Below are positions 35,152-43,443 of a stretch of 64,000 nucleotides of DNA, in pieces (positions within the stretch are counted from its first letter, which is position 1; each line of letters begins with the position of its first letter). The notes beneath the pieces were generated by a model. It did not search any database and was not told the origin of the DNA. It was given only the letters and a program-made list of their open reading frames with translations. The position numbers were made by a program, and so were the translations under genes. The stretch comes from Alkalimonas amylolytica (lineage in GTDB: Bacteria; Pseudomonadota; Gammaproteobacteria; Enterobacterales; Alteromonadaceae): the NCBI RefSeq assembly GCF_900107845.1, contig NZ_FNRM01000010.1:1-64000 (forward strand), given 5' to 3'.

Positions 35152-36753
35152 ATGGCAGCACCTAACTCCTATTCTGCCGCCACCTTGCGTGGTGATCTCT
35201 TTGGTGGCCTGACTGCCGGCATCGTAGCACTGCCATTGGCACTGGCTTTTGGGGTTGCTTCTGGCGCTGGGGCGGCGGCAGGTCTGTATGGTGCCATTGC
35301 CTTGGGCTTAGTGGCCGCGCTTTTTGGTGGCACCAGGGTGCAGATTTCCGGCCCAACCGGGCCGATGACGGTGGTGTTTGCAGCGGCTATAGCGGCTTTA
35401 GGTGGCAGCTTTCAAATGGCACTGGCGGTGGTGCTGCTGGGCGGTATGCTGCAAATTATCTTTGGGTTGCTAAAAATTGGCGGCCTGGTGCGCTACATTC
35501 CCTATCCGGTTATTTCCGGCTTTATGAGCGGCATTGGGGTGATTATTATTTTGTTGCAGCTCGCTCCCTTGCTTGGCGCCTCACCATCCCCTTCACCGCT
35601 GCAGGCACTGGCCAGGCTTCCAGATACGCTGGCAGAACTAAATTGGCATGCACTGGTGCTGGGTTTAATGACCTTTGCCATTGTCTGGTTTACCCCAATG
35701 CGCATTAGCCGCTATTTGCCATCGCCTTTGCTGGCGCTTTGTCTTTGCACCCTGGCTGCTGTACTGCTGGGCTGGCAGGTACCGGTGATTGGCGAGATCC
35801 CAACGGGTTTGCCGGAGTTTCATCTGCCGCAATTTAGCCTGGCGCAATGGAGCCTGATCTTTACCCTGGGCTTAACGCTGGCGCTGCTTGGAACCATCGA
35901 CAGCTTACTGACCTCGTTAGTGGCAGACTCCATCACCCGCACCCGGCATCAACCTAATAAAGAACTGATTGGTCAGGGCCTTGGCAATATGCTGTGTGCT
36001 TTTATCGGTGGCTTGCCCGGTGCCGGTGCCACCATGCGTACTGTGGTCAATGTGAATGCCGGTGGCCGCACCCGGGTCAGTGGCATGGTGCATGCAGTGT
36101 TTTTACTGGCCTTGCTGCTGGGGCTGGCGCCACTGGCGGCTCAGATCCCGCTGGCGGTTCTGGCTGGCATTTTGGTGAAGGTAGGCATCGATATTCTGGA
36201 TTACCGGCTACTCAAGCGGATACAGGGCACGCCCAGGCCAGAAGTAGTCATTATGCTCAGTGTCTTTGCGCTGACGGTGCTGGTGGATCTGGTGATAGCC
36301 GTTGGGGTTGGGGTGGTGCTGGCCATGGGGTTGGTGACCTGGCGCATGGCCAAAACCGCCCATATTCATCTGGAAGACGACGAGCTGCTGGATGTACCGA
36401 ATGACCCCGAACACCCCGGTGTGCGGCTGGTGCGCCTAAGCGGCCCGCTGTTTTTTGGCTCGATGGCGCAGATGCTGGATCGGATGGATAAGGTTGACCA
36501 GGTAATGCAAACCAGAGACATAGTGCTGGATTGTCGCGGGGTGGATTACATGGATCTCACTGCTGTCTTTGCCATTGAAGACATGCTGCAAAAACTGCAG
36601 CAAAAAAAGCTGCGGCCGCGCTTGCTGCTGGATGATGAAGCGCTGCGTCAGCGTTTGTTGGGGCTGCAAAGTAATGTCTTTACCGAGCAGACGCTCTGTA
36701 CTTCTGTTGAACAGGTGCTGCAGGATTGCTGCAACGCCAGCGATGGCCGGTAA
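35152..36753 (+). CDS. SulP-family anion transporter with STAS domain
   Basis: 533 aa. About 12 hydrophobic segments (residues 10-400) with the family start Gly-Gly-Leu-Thr-Ala-Gly-Ile-Val-Ala-Leu-Pro-Leu-Ala and Ser-Gly-Pro-Thr-Gly-Pro-Met. The C-terminal STAS domain (about 420-530) has Asp-Cys-Arg-Gly-Val-Asp-Tyr-Met-Asp. Members move sulfate, bicarbonate or dicarboxylates with sodium or protons; the substrate cannot be told from sequence. Monocistronic. Confidence 0.92.
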   Translation: MAAPNSYSAATLRGDLFGGLTAGIVALPLALAFGVASGAGAAAGLYGAIALGLVAALFGGTRVQISGPTGPMTVVFAAAIAALGGSFQMALAVVLLGGMLQIIFGLLKIGGLVRYIPYPVISGFMSGIGVIIILLQLAPLLGASPSPSPLQALARLPDTLAELNWHALVLGLMTFAIVWFTPMRISRYLPSPLLALCLCTLAAVLLGWQVPVIGEIPTGLPEFHLPQFSLAQWSLIFTLGLTLALLGTIDSLLTSLVADSITRTRHQPNKELIGQGLGNMLCAFIGGLPGAGATMRTVVNVNAGGRTRVSGMVHAVFLLALLLGLAPLAAQIPLAVLAGILVKVGIDILDYRLLKRIQGTPRPEVVIMLSVFALTVLVDLVIAVGVGVVLAMGLVTWRMAKTAHIHLEDDELLDVPNDPEHPGVRLVRLSGPLFFGSMAQMLDRMDKVDQVMQTRDIVLDCRGVDYMDLTAVFAIEDMLQKLQQKKLRPRLLLDDEALRQRLLGLQSNVFTEQTLCTSVEQVLQDCCNASDGR

Positions 36754-36850
36754 CAGCCTGTACCTCTAAAGAGGAATGATCGCACTTTACTTTGTATATT
36801 TCCTGAGCATTTGCTAGGCTGAGATTACCTGCCGATTACTGCCAAAGCAT

Positions 36851-39694
36851 ATGATTAAGTTGTTGATTATCTTGGCGCTGTGTACATCCCCTGCTGCTGG
36901 CCTTGCCGCCAGTTACCAGCTTGATGCTGAGCAACTGCATTTTCGCCGCTTATCGGTCCGGGATGGGTTGCCTTCTGCCTACATCAATACCATCAGTCAA
37001 CACCAGGATGGTTTTATCTGGTTAGGAACCAAAGGCGGCGTGGCGCGCTTTGACGGCTTACGCTTTGTGCATTATCAATTGTCTGCCCACAGTGGCCTTG
37101 GCAGCAACGATATTCTGGTATTGCTGCAGGACCAACAGCAGCGCTTCTGGGTAGGGTCTGAAAAAGGCTTGTATCTGTTTGATGAAGTGACAGGCCATTT
37201 CAGCCTGCAACCCTTACCCAAGCCCGACGCTACGGTATTAACCCTGTACCAGGATAGTGAGCAGCAGCTCTGGGTGGGAACGGATGCGGGCTTGTATCGG
37301 TTGGTTGATCCCATCGGTGATTTTGAACTGATCCTGCCTGATGTGGAAGTGAAGTTTCTTACGGAGCAAGGAAATACGCTCTGGATTGGCACCAAGCAGG
37401 GGCTCTACGCCAGGCAGGCAGAAAGCCAGCCAGAACCAATTGATTTAACGGCCATGCCGGGCTTCGATGTGCAGCATCAGCGGTTGTTTGATGGCCTGTT
37501 GCTGGGGGAGCGGCTTTTTCTGGCCACACAGCGGGATGGCTTGCTGATCTTTAATACGGCCAGCCGACAGCTGGAGCGGCAACTGCTTACCGATGACGGC
37601 CTGCTTTCCAACAGCATTTGGTCGTTGGCGCTTCGCAACAATGAGCTCTGGCTTGGCTACTTTTACGATGGTATAGCGGTTTTATCGTTGCAGGATCTTA
37701 GCATTCGCCATTACAGCCATCATCCCCAGATCCAATACAGCATGCCTCATAACAACATCAGCCAGTTGCTGTTTGATCAAGCCGAGCACTTATGGGTCGC
37801 TACCACCAATGGCCTGGCGGTGGCGAATCCGGTTGATGCCGCCATCATCCATCTGGGGGAATATCAGAATATTACCAATAAGCATGTGTGGTCGGTGGCA
37901 GCGACTGAGCAGAGCGTCTGGTTTGGCACGGAAAGTGGTTTGAATCATTTTGATGTGCGCAGCCAACAGCTGCGCACTTTCCCGGCTTCCAGTGAGCCGG
38001 ATGCTTTGCCACGCACGGTGATCTGGAGTTTGCTGCCATGGCAAGATCAGGTGCTGCTGGGCACCAATGCCGGATTGCTTGGTTTTGACCCCGACAGCGC
38101 TCAGGTTGAAGTGCTGATAGCAGGGCGGGAAGTGTATAGCCTGCGACAGGATCAACAGCAATTGCTCATTGGCTTTTATGACGGTGGTTTTGCCGTCATG
38201 GATCTGGCAAGCCGTGAGCTCCAGTTGGAGCATCCTCCGATCGCCCGCGGCTACATCACGGATATCCAGCCTGTGGAGCAGGGGTACCTGCTGGCCAGTT
38301 CGCGTGGCTTATGGCATCTGCACCAACAGGAAGCGGTTGAGCTGGCTGAACAACTTGGGATCACAGAGCTGCAGCAGCGCCATATCACCAGCCTGCTGCT
38401 GGAGGAAGACAGGCTGTGGCTGGCGACGCAGGATCACGGTCTGTTTGTGCTAGGCTGGCAACAAGTGCAACAGCAATGGCAATTGCAACACCATCTGACG
38501 GTAGAGCAGGGACTGGCAGAGAATCAGTTGCGCGGCCTGGCCAAAGCCGAAAACGGCGATATCTGGCTAACCGGCATGAGAACTTTGAGCCGTATTGAGC
38601 CGGAAACCTTGACGATTACGGCACTATCCCGTCATCTGCACTGGCTGGATATGGAGTTTCATGCCAATGCGGTGAGCCGTTCGGGCGCAAGTCAGCTGGC
38701 GTTTGGTGGTAATCAGGGGCTGCTGTTGTTTGCGCCAGAGCAGTTGGCTGCCGATGTCGAATTCCCTAGGCTGCATCTGACATCGGTGCAGGTGATGGCG
38801 CAGAGCCTGCCGGCTTTTATTGAGCAGTTGACCATTCAGCCGGAACAGAGTTATTACGCTTTTGAGTTTGCCGCTTTGGAGTTTCTCAGCCCCGAGCGCA
38901 TTCAATACCAATACCGGCTGCCGCCGTTAATGAACAGCTGGCGTGCCATGGCCGGCAACCAGCTGAGTTTAAGCCAGTTACCGTACGGCCAGTATGAACT
39001 GGAGGTGCGCACAACCAATGCAGATGGTATCTGGAACCCTGCTAGCAAGCGGATCCAACTGGATGTGATCCCGCCCTGGTGGCAAACCTGGCAAGCCAAG
39101 CTCAGTTACCTGCTGGTGGTGTTTTTCCTAATCAGCTACAGTGCTTTTGTGCAGCTACAGCGAAACCGTAAACTGTCATACATCGCCAATCACGATAATT
39201 TAACCAAACTGGCCAATCGGCGTTTCTTCAATAAAGAGCTGGAACGGCGGCTGCAACTGGCTCGAAAATACCAGCACCAACTGGCGCTGATGTACTTTGA
39301 TCTGAACAAGTTTAAAGAACTGAATGATACCCATGGCCATGATGCTGGCGATCAACTGCTGGTTGAAACTGCAATCAAGTTGCAGCAAGCCAGCCGCTCT
39401 TCGGACTTTGCTGCCAGGTTGGGCGGGGATGAGTTTGTGCTGATATTGGATCGAATCAACAGCGATGAAGAACTGTGCAAAGCCATTGAGCGGCTCAGCA
39501 GTGCTTTAAACACACCCGGTGTGCACTACTCAGCGCAGCAGATCGATGTATCTTGCAGCATTGGTGTTGCCCTGTTTTCACCCGGCCAGCCAGTTTCGGC
39601 AAAAACCTTACTAAAGCAAGCCGATAGTGCCATGTATCAAAGTAAAACCGGGCATCACGCTTGGTGCATGTATCAGGAAGACAAAACAACCTGA
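36851..39694 (+). CDS. two-component-propeller sensor diguanylate cyclase
   Basis: 947 aa. Signal peptide (about 1-20), then two seven-bladed ligand-sensor propellers (about 30-650) with repeated Trp-Val/Ile-Gly-Thr-X-X-Gly-Leu blades, a Y_Y_Y domain (about 680-740), one transmembrane helix (about 750-775) and a cytoplasmic GGDEF domain (about 790-940) with intact Gly-Gly-Asp-Glu-Phe. A periplasmic ligand would control c-di-GMP synthesis. An RxxD inhibitory site before GGDEF is not obvious. No strong ribosome-binding site precedes the ATG. Confidence 0.92.
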   Translation: MIKLLIILALCTSPAAGLAASYQLDAEQLHFRRLSVRDGLPSAYINTISQHQDGFIWLGTKGGVARFDGLRFVHYQLSAHSGLGSNDILVLLQDQQQRFWVGSEKGLYLFDEVTGHFSLQPLPKPDATVLTLYQDSEQQLWVGTDAGLYRLVDPIGDFELILPDVEVKFLTEQGNTLWIGTKQGLYARQAESQPEPIDLTAMPGFDVQHQRLFDGLLLGERLFLATQRDGLLIFNTASRQLERQLLTDDGLLSNSIWSLALRNNELWLGYFYDGIAVLSLQDLSIRHYSHHPQIQYSMPHNNISQLLFDQAEHLWVATTNGLAVANPVDAAIIHLGEYQNITNKHVWSVAATEQSVWFGTESGLNHFDVRSQQLRTFPASSEPDALPRTVIWSLLPWQDQVLLGTNAGLLGFDPDSAQVEVLIAGREVYSLRQDQQQLLIGFYDGGFAVMDLASRELQLEHPPIARGYITDIQPVEQGYLLASSRGLWHLHQQEAVELAEQLGITELQQRHITSLLLEEDRLWLATQDHGLFVLGWQQVQQQWQLQHHLTVEQGLAENQLRGLAKAENGDIWLTGMRTLSRIEPETLTITALSRHLHWLDMEFHANAVSRSGASQLAFGGNQGLLLFAPEQLAADVEFPRLHLTSVQVMAQSLPAFIEQLTIQPEQSYYAFEFAALEFLSPERIQYQYRLPPLMNSWRAMAGNQLSLSQLPYGQYELEVRTTNADGIWNPASKRIQLDVIPPWWQTWQAKLSYLLVVFFLISYSAFVQLQRNRKLSYIANHDNLTKLANRRFFNKELERRLQLARKYQHQLALMYFDLNKFKELNDTHGHDAGDQLLVETAIKLQQASRSSDFAARLGGDEFVLILDRINSDEELCKAIERLSSALNTPGVHYSAQQIDVSCSIGVALFSPGQPVSAKTLLKQADSAMYQSKTGHHAWCMYQEDKTT

Positions 39695-39838
39695 TGCGCC
39701 AGCAAACCATACCACGTCGTTAGTCGTTAAACAGATGGGTAGCCGCTCAGCCAAATGTTGTGTGGCAGTCAAAGGCATGCTTTTTTAACGGCGCGACTTG
39801 CTGCTATGATGATGCACCCTCAATCCACATCTGTTTTT

Positions 39839-40639
39839 ATGAACATCATTCTTGATCCCCTCGAGTCCTCGGCCGTCATTGCACTGCTGCAGGGCCATCT
39901 GGCCGATATGTACGCCACCTCACCGGCAGAGAGCGTGCATGCGCTGGACTTGAGCAAACTCAAAGCACCGGATATCCGCTTTTGGACTGGCTGGGAAAAC
40001 GATGCGTTGCTGGGCTGCGTGGCTTTAAAGCAGCACAGTGCCGGCATCGGCGAGATTAAATCGATGCGCACCGATCCGAAGGTGCGTGGCAAGGGCATTG
40101 GCCGGGCTTTGCTGCAGCATGTGCTGGCCGAGGCAGCCGCTTTGGGGATCGATACCCTTTACCTTGAAACCGGCTCGATGGATTTTTTCAAGCCAGCCCG
40201 TAGCTTGTACCAAAGCGCTGGCTTTGTGTTTTGCGGCCCTTTTGCCGATTACCAGGACGATGAAAACAGTTGCTTTATGGTCAAAAGCCTGCTGGCGGCG
40301 CCCGATGTGCGTGAGCCGGTGCAGCGTCAGCTGGATGCTTACAATGCCAAAGACTTAGCCGCTTTTTGCCGTTGTTACCACCCGGATATCGCCATTTACC
40401 GCATGCCGGCAAGTTCCCCGGCGCTGCAGGGTCTGGCTGCGCTGCGGCAGTTCTATGCCAGTGAGCGCTTTACCCTGCCAGCGCTTCGCGCCGAGGTGCT
40501 TAGCCGTATGGTGGTAGGCAACAAGGTGATTGATCACGAGCGGGTGCATGGCCTAAGCGACACGCCATCCGAAGTGGCCGTGGTGTACGAAGTCGAAGCT
40601 GGCCTGATTAAAAGCGCCTGGTTTTATCCGGCCAGCTAA
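39839..40639 (+). CDS. GNAT acetyltransferase fused to SnoaL-like domain
   Basis: 267 aa from ATG 39839 (Met-Asn-Ile-Ile-Leu-Asp); no clear ribosome-binding site, and upstream Met codons at 39806-39812 are alternatives. Residues 1-155: GNAT fold with the acetyl-CoA loop Val-Arg-Gly-Lys-Gly-Ile-Gly-Arg-Ala-Leu. Residues 160-267: an NTF2/SnoaL-like domain (Arg-Gln-Leu-Asp-Ala-Tyr-Asn-Ala-Lys-Asp ... Tyr-His-Pro-Asp-Ile), close to steroid-isomerase-like proteins. Acetyl acceptor unknown; the second domain may bind a small hydrophobic ligand. No frameshift is seen at the junction, so it is a true fusion. Confidence 0.83.
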   Translation: MNIILDPLESSAVIALLQGHLADMYATSPAESVHALDLSKLKAPDIRFWTGWENDALLGCVALKQHSAGIGEIKSMRTDPKVRGKGIGRALLQHVLAEAAALGIDTLYLETGSMDFFKPARSLYQSAGFVFCGPFADYQDDENSCFMVKSLLAAPDVREPVQRQLDAYNAKDLAAFCRCYHPDIAIYRMPASSPALQGLAALRQFYASERFTLPALRAEVLSRMVVGNKVIDHERVHGLSDTPSEVAVVYEVEAGLIKSAWFYPAS

Positions 40640-40695
40640 ATCCTTTTGGCCCCCTGTGACGTATTGCCTCGGTGGGATGATGTTGGGGGCCTTAC

Positions 40696-41241
40696 GTGAA
40701 ACCCTGGATACTATTATTTTTGTTGCCATTTAGCCTGACGGCGGATGAACTGGCATGGCAAGCCTGGCGTTATGGCAACGCCGTTTTAATCATGCGCCAT
40801 GCGTTAGCGCCAGGTACCGGCGACCCGGCCGGCTTTGTGCTGCAAGACTGCAGCACCCAGCGCAATCTGAATGCGCGCGGTCGTCAGCAGGCCCAGGCCT
40901 GGGGGCATTTGCTGCAGCAAAAAACAGCTGCCGATGTGCAGATTTTTAGCAGTGAGTGGTGCCGCAGCCTTGAAACCGGTCAGCTGATGGCGCTTTCAGC
41001 GGTTGAGCCCTTGCCACTGCTGAATTCATTTTTTGCTGGCCGAGGTGATCGGCAGGCACAAACCAGCGCATTGAAAGTCTTTCTGGCGCAGGCTCCCTTT
41101 AGCACCCCCACAGTGCTGATCAGTCATCAGGTCAATATCACCGCTCTGACTGGTATTTTTCCCGCCTCCGGCGAAGGCTTACTGCTGGCCTTACCGCTGA
41201 CCGAACCTATTACTGTGCTGGCACGGGTGCAGCCTGATTAG
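40696..41241 (+). CDS. exported histidine-phosphatase-family protein
   Basis: 181 aa from a GTG start. Short signal peptide (about 1-16, Leu-Thr-Ala-Asp). Phosphoglycerate-mutase-like fold with Met-Arg-His-Ala (nucleophile His, normally Arg-His-Gly), a Glu in Ser-Ser-Glu-Trp-Cys-Arg and the second His in Ile-Ser-His-Gln-Val-Asn. Predicted periplasmic phosphatase; substrate unknown. Overlaps the end of the convergent AraC-type gene by four bases. Confidence 0.84.
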   Translation: MKPWILLFLLPFSLTADELAWQAWRYGNAVLIMRHALAPGTGDPAGFVLQDCSTQRNLNARGRQQAQAWGHLLQQKTAADVQIFSSEWCRSLETGQLMALSAVEPLPLLNSFFAGRGDRQAQTSALKVFLAQAPFSTPTVLISHQVNITALTGIFPASGEGLLLALPLTEPITVLARVQPD

Positions 41242-42407
41242 TTAGCTACCTGCGCCCGATACTGCGCCGGGGTAAGGCCAGTGCTGGCTTTAAAGGCTTT
41301 GTAAAAAGACGAGCGGGCGTTAAAACCAACCGTCATGGCAATGGTAAGCACGCTGTCATTGCTGTGCTGCAATTGCTGCTTTGCTGCGGCTATGCGGGCG
41401 TCATTGATGTAGTCATAGAACGATTGCTGCAGAGCCTGGTTGAGTGTCTGCGACAAATACTGCGGCGACACACCAATATGCTCTGCCAGTTTGTACAAGG
41501 TCAGCGCAGGGTCCAGGTACAGCTGTTGCTGGTACACCGCCTGCTGCAGCTTGTTCGCTATCCGCTCTGTTTGCGCCTCACCTAACGCCGAACGCTGGTA
41601 TTTAACGGCATCGACGGGCTTGGTTCCTGCCGCTTCTGCGTCACCAGGTTCGCTGGTCTCCACCATACTGAACACTTCGGCAAAACCCGGCTGTTGCTGC
41701 AGACCACAATAACAGAGTAACCACACCAGTATCAGTGCCAACAGCAGCACACCGCTATCGCTGACCCAGGGCGATGCCAGCCGCTCACCAGCCATCAATA
41801 CCAGCACAGCGTAACCCCAGCTTAGGAGTAGCGAGATGATCAGACCATCGAGCCAATGCAGGTGTTTTCCCCTATCAGTGGCAAACACCTGTCTGAGCTG
41901 CTTTCGATAGCGCCGTAATTGCATGGTGATGCGGAGCAGATACAACAGACTAAGCCCCAGCCAAAGCAAAGTGGCTGCTAAGAATGCGATAGCGGTGAGC
42001 AGTGACTGGCCTTGCAGTGAGGCGGAATCGGCGAAAAACAGCGCCTGTTGCTCCGCTTCGGGCAGGGTGTAAATCAGCAGTGCCAGCGGTATCGCAACCA
42101 GTTGGCTCCAGTAGCTGGTGCTATGGTGCCACTGCCAGCGCCATGCAGTGCGGGTGCTTAGCGCTCTGGCATACAGGTACAGGCTGGGGGGCACGGCAAA
42201 AAAAGCCACTGGCAAAGCCGCGATGTACAGGAAGATGAAGTCAGGCGCGAGCTGAAAAATCAGCGGGCCAGTTAAGATCACCGCCAGTGCTCCTAAGGCA
42301 AGCACTAATGGCGATAAATAATGCTGCTGTGGTAGCCGCAGTATCAGCAAATGCAGGGTAAATCCCAGCACACCCAGTGCTGCAGCGGCCAGACTTAATT
42401 CCGTCAT
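41238..42407 (-). CDS. membrane-anchored AraC-family regulator
   Basis: 389 aa. Seven or so N-terminal transmembrane segments (about 1-235) then a cytoplasmic linker and a C-terminal AraC/XylS DNA-binding domain (about 280-385) with two helix-turn-helix motifs (Tyr-Lys-Leu-Ala-Glu-His-Ile-Gly-Val-Ser and Ile-Ala-Met-Thr-Val-Gly-Phe-Asn). A one-protein membrane sensor-regulator. Divergent from the next membrane protein gene, which may be its target. Confidence 0.88.
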   Translation of the reverse strand: MTELSLAAAALGVLGFTLHLLILRLPQQHYLSPLVLALGALAVILTGPLIFQLAPDFIFLYIAALPVAFFAVPPSLYLYARALSTRTAWRWQWHHSTSYWSQLVAIPLALLIYTLPEAEQQALFFADSASLQGQSLLTAIAFLAATLLWLGLSLLYLLRITMQLRRYRKQLRQVFATDRGKHLHWLDGLIISLLLSWGYAVLVLMAGERLASPWVSDSGVLLLALILVWLLCYCGLQQQPGFAEVFSMVETSEPGDAEAAGTKPVDAVKYQRSALGEAQTERIANKLQQAVYQQQLYLDPALTLYKLAEHIGVSPQYLSQTLNQALQQSFYDYINDARIAAAKQQLQHSNDSVLTIAMTVGFNARSSFYKAFKASTGLTPAQYRAQVAN

Positions 42408-42567
42408 CGATGCTTGCTTTTTGTTCGTTGTTTGTAGCCGTTAGTGTACGGCCTTTTCTGGGGCGCCAATAGTAAAAAACTGTCCGCGCTTATCGTCCCG
42501 GACGACATCACAGCGAAATGGCTTTATGGTAGGACGGTAAAACAGCGTTCAATACCAGGAGCAAAGC

Positions 42568-43257
42568 ATGCAAGCGACCCCTTCAGCCCCTTCAAACAGC
42601 ACAGTACGGATCGGTGGTGTTGCCGCCCTTGGGATGGCGTTGTGCTATCTCAGTATGTTTATCATTTTCTTTGGGCTGATCTCCGTTCCGCCAGGGCTGG
42701 ATACCCTGGGGCGGATAGAATTTTTGCAGCAAGGTCGGCTGCTGTTTGCCATCAGTTACAGCCTTGGTTATCTGGTGTTTGGGATCTTGTTAGCCATCAG
42801 TTTGCAGGCATTGCAGCAGGCAATGCCGGATAAACAATCTGCCCTGGCCGGCTTGGCAGACCGCTTTGGCTGGATCTGGGTCACGCTGATGATGGCCAGC
42901 GGCATGACCTACCTGATAGGGCTGGACCGACTTATACACCTGGTCAGCATCGACCCGGTGCAGGCACAAGCGCTGTACCATAGCTTCTGGCTTATCACCC
43001 ATGCCCTTGGAGGCGGTATTGAGCTGGTCGGTGGGCTATGGGTGTTGCTGCTTAGCTTGGCTGGCCTTAAACAACAATGGCTACCGAAAGCCTTGCACTT
43101 ACTGGGGTTGCTGATAGGCTGCCTGGGGATCCTCACCGTGCTGCATACCGTGCCCTATTTAAAAGACATGTTTGGCCTGTTGCAACTTATCTGGTTTAGC
43201 TGGTTGGGAGTGCTGTTACTAAGAAGCAAGCATCAGGTGGTTGGTGATGTGCAGTAG
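42568..43257 (+). CDS. multi-pass membrane protein (DUF4386-like)
   Basis: 229 aa with AGGAG before the ATG. Six predicted membrane helices; conserved-looking features are an early Arg-Ile-Gly-Gly-Val-Ala-Ala-Leu and a His-Ala-Leu-Gly-Gly-Gly in the fifth helix. Resembles DUF4386 proteins but the match is from memory. Function unknown; divergent from the membrane AraC regulator. Confidence 0.6.
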   Translation: MQATPSAPSNSTVRIGGVAALGMALCYLSMFIIFFGLISVPPGLDTLGRIEFLQQGRLLFAISYSLGYLVFGILLAISLQALQQAMPDKQSALAGLADRFGWIWVTLMMASGMTYLIGLDRLIHLVSIDPVQAQALYHSFWLITHALGGGIELVGGLWVLLLSLAGLKQQWLPKALHLLGLLIGCLGILTVLHTVPYLKDMFGLLQLIWFSWLGVLLLRSKHQVVGDVQ

Positions 43258-43443
43258 TAACCATGCGTAGCAGAGAGTTTTGAAGCACTAAAGTAAATCG
43301 GGTGATTAACCTTTGTCTTGTTTTGAATTGCGAAACAGCAACTTATGTTCTAGATTGGGTATAAGTATTTTTCTGGTTGAATTACAACCAGTCTAATAGT
43401 TGCCGTTGTTAGCAATGCCAAAACAATAAGAAAGGGACGTCCA

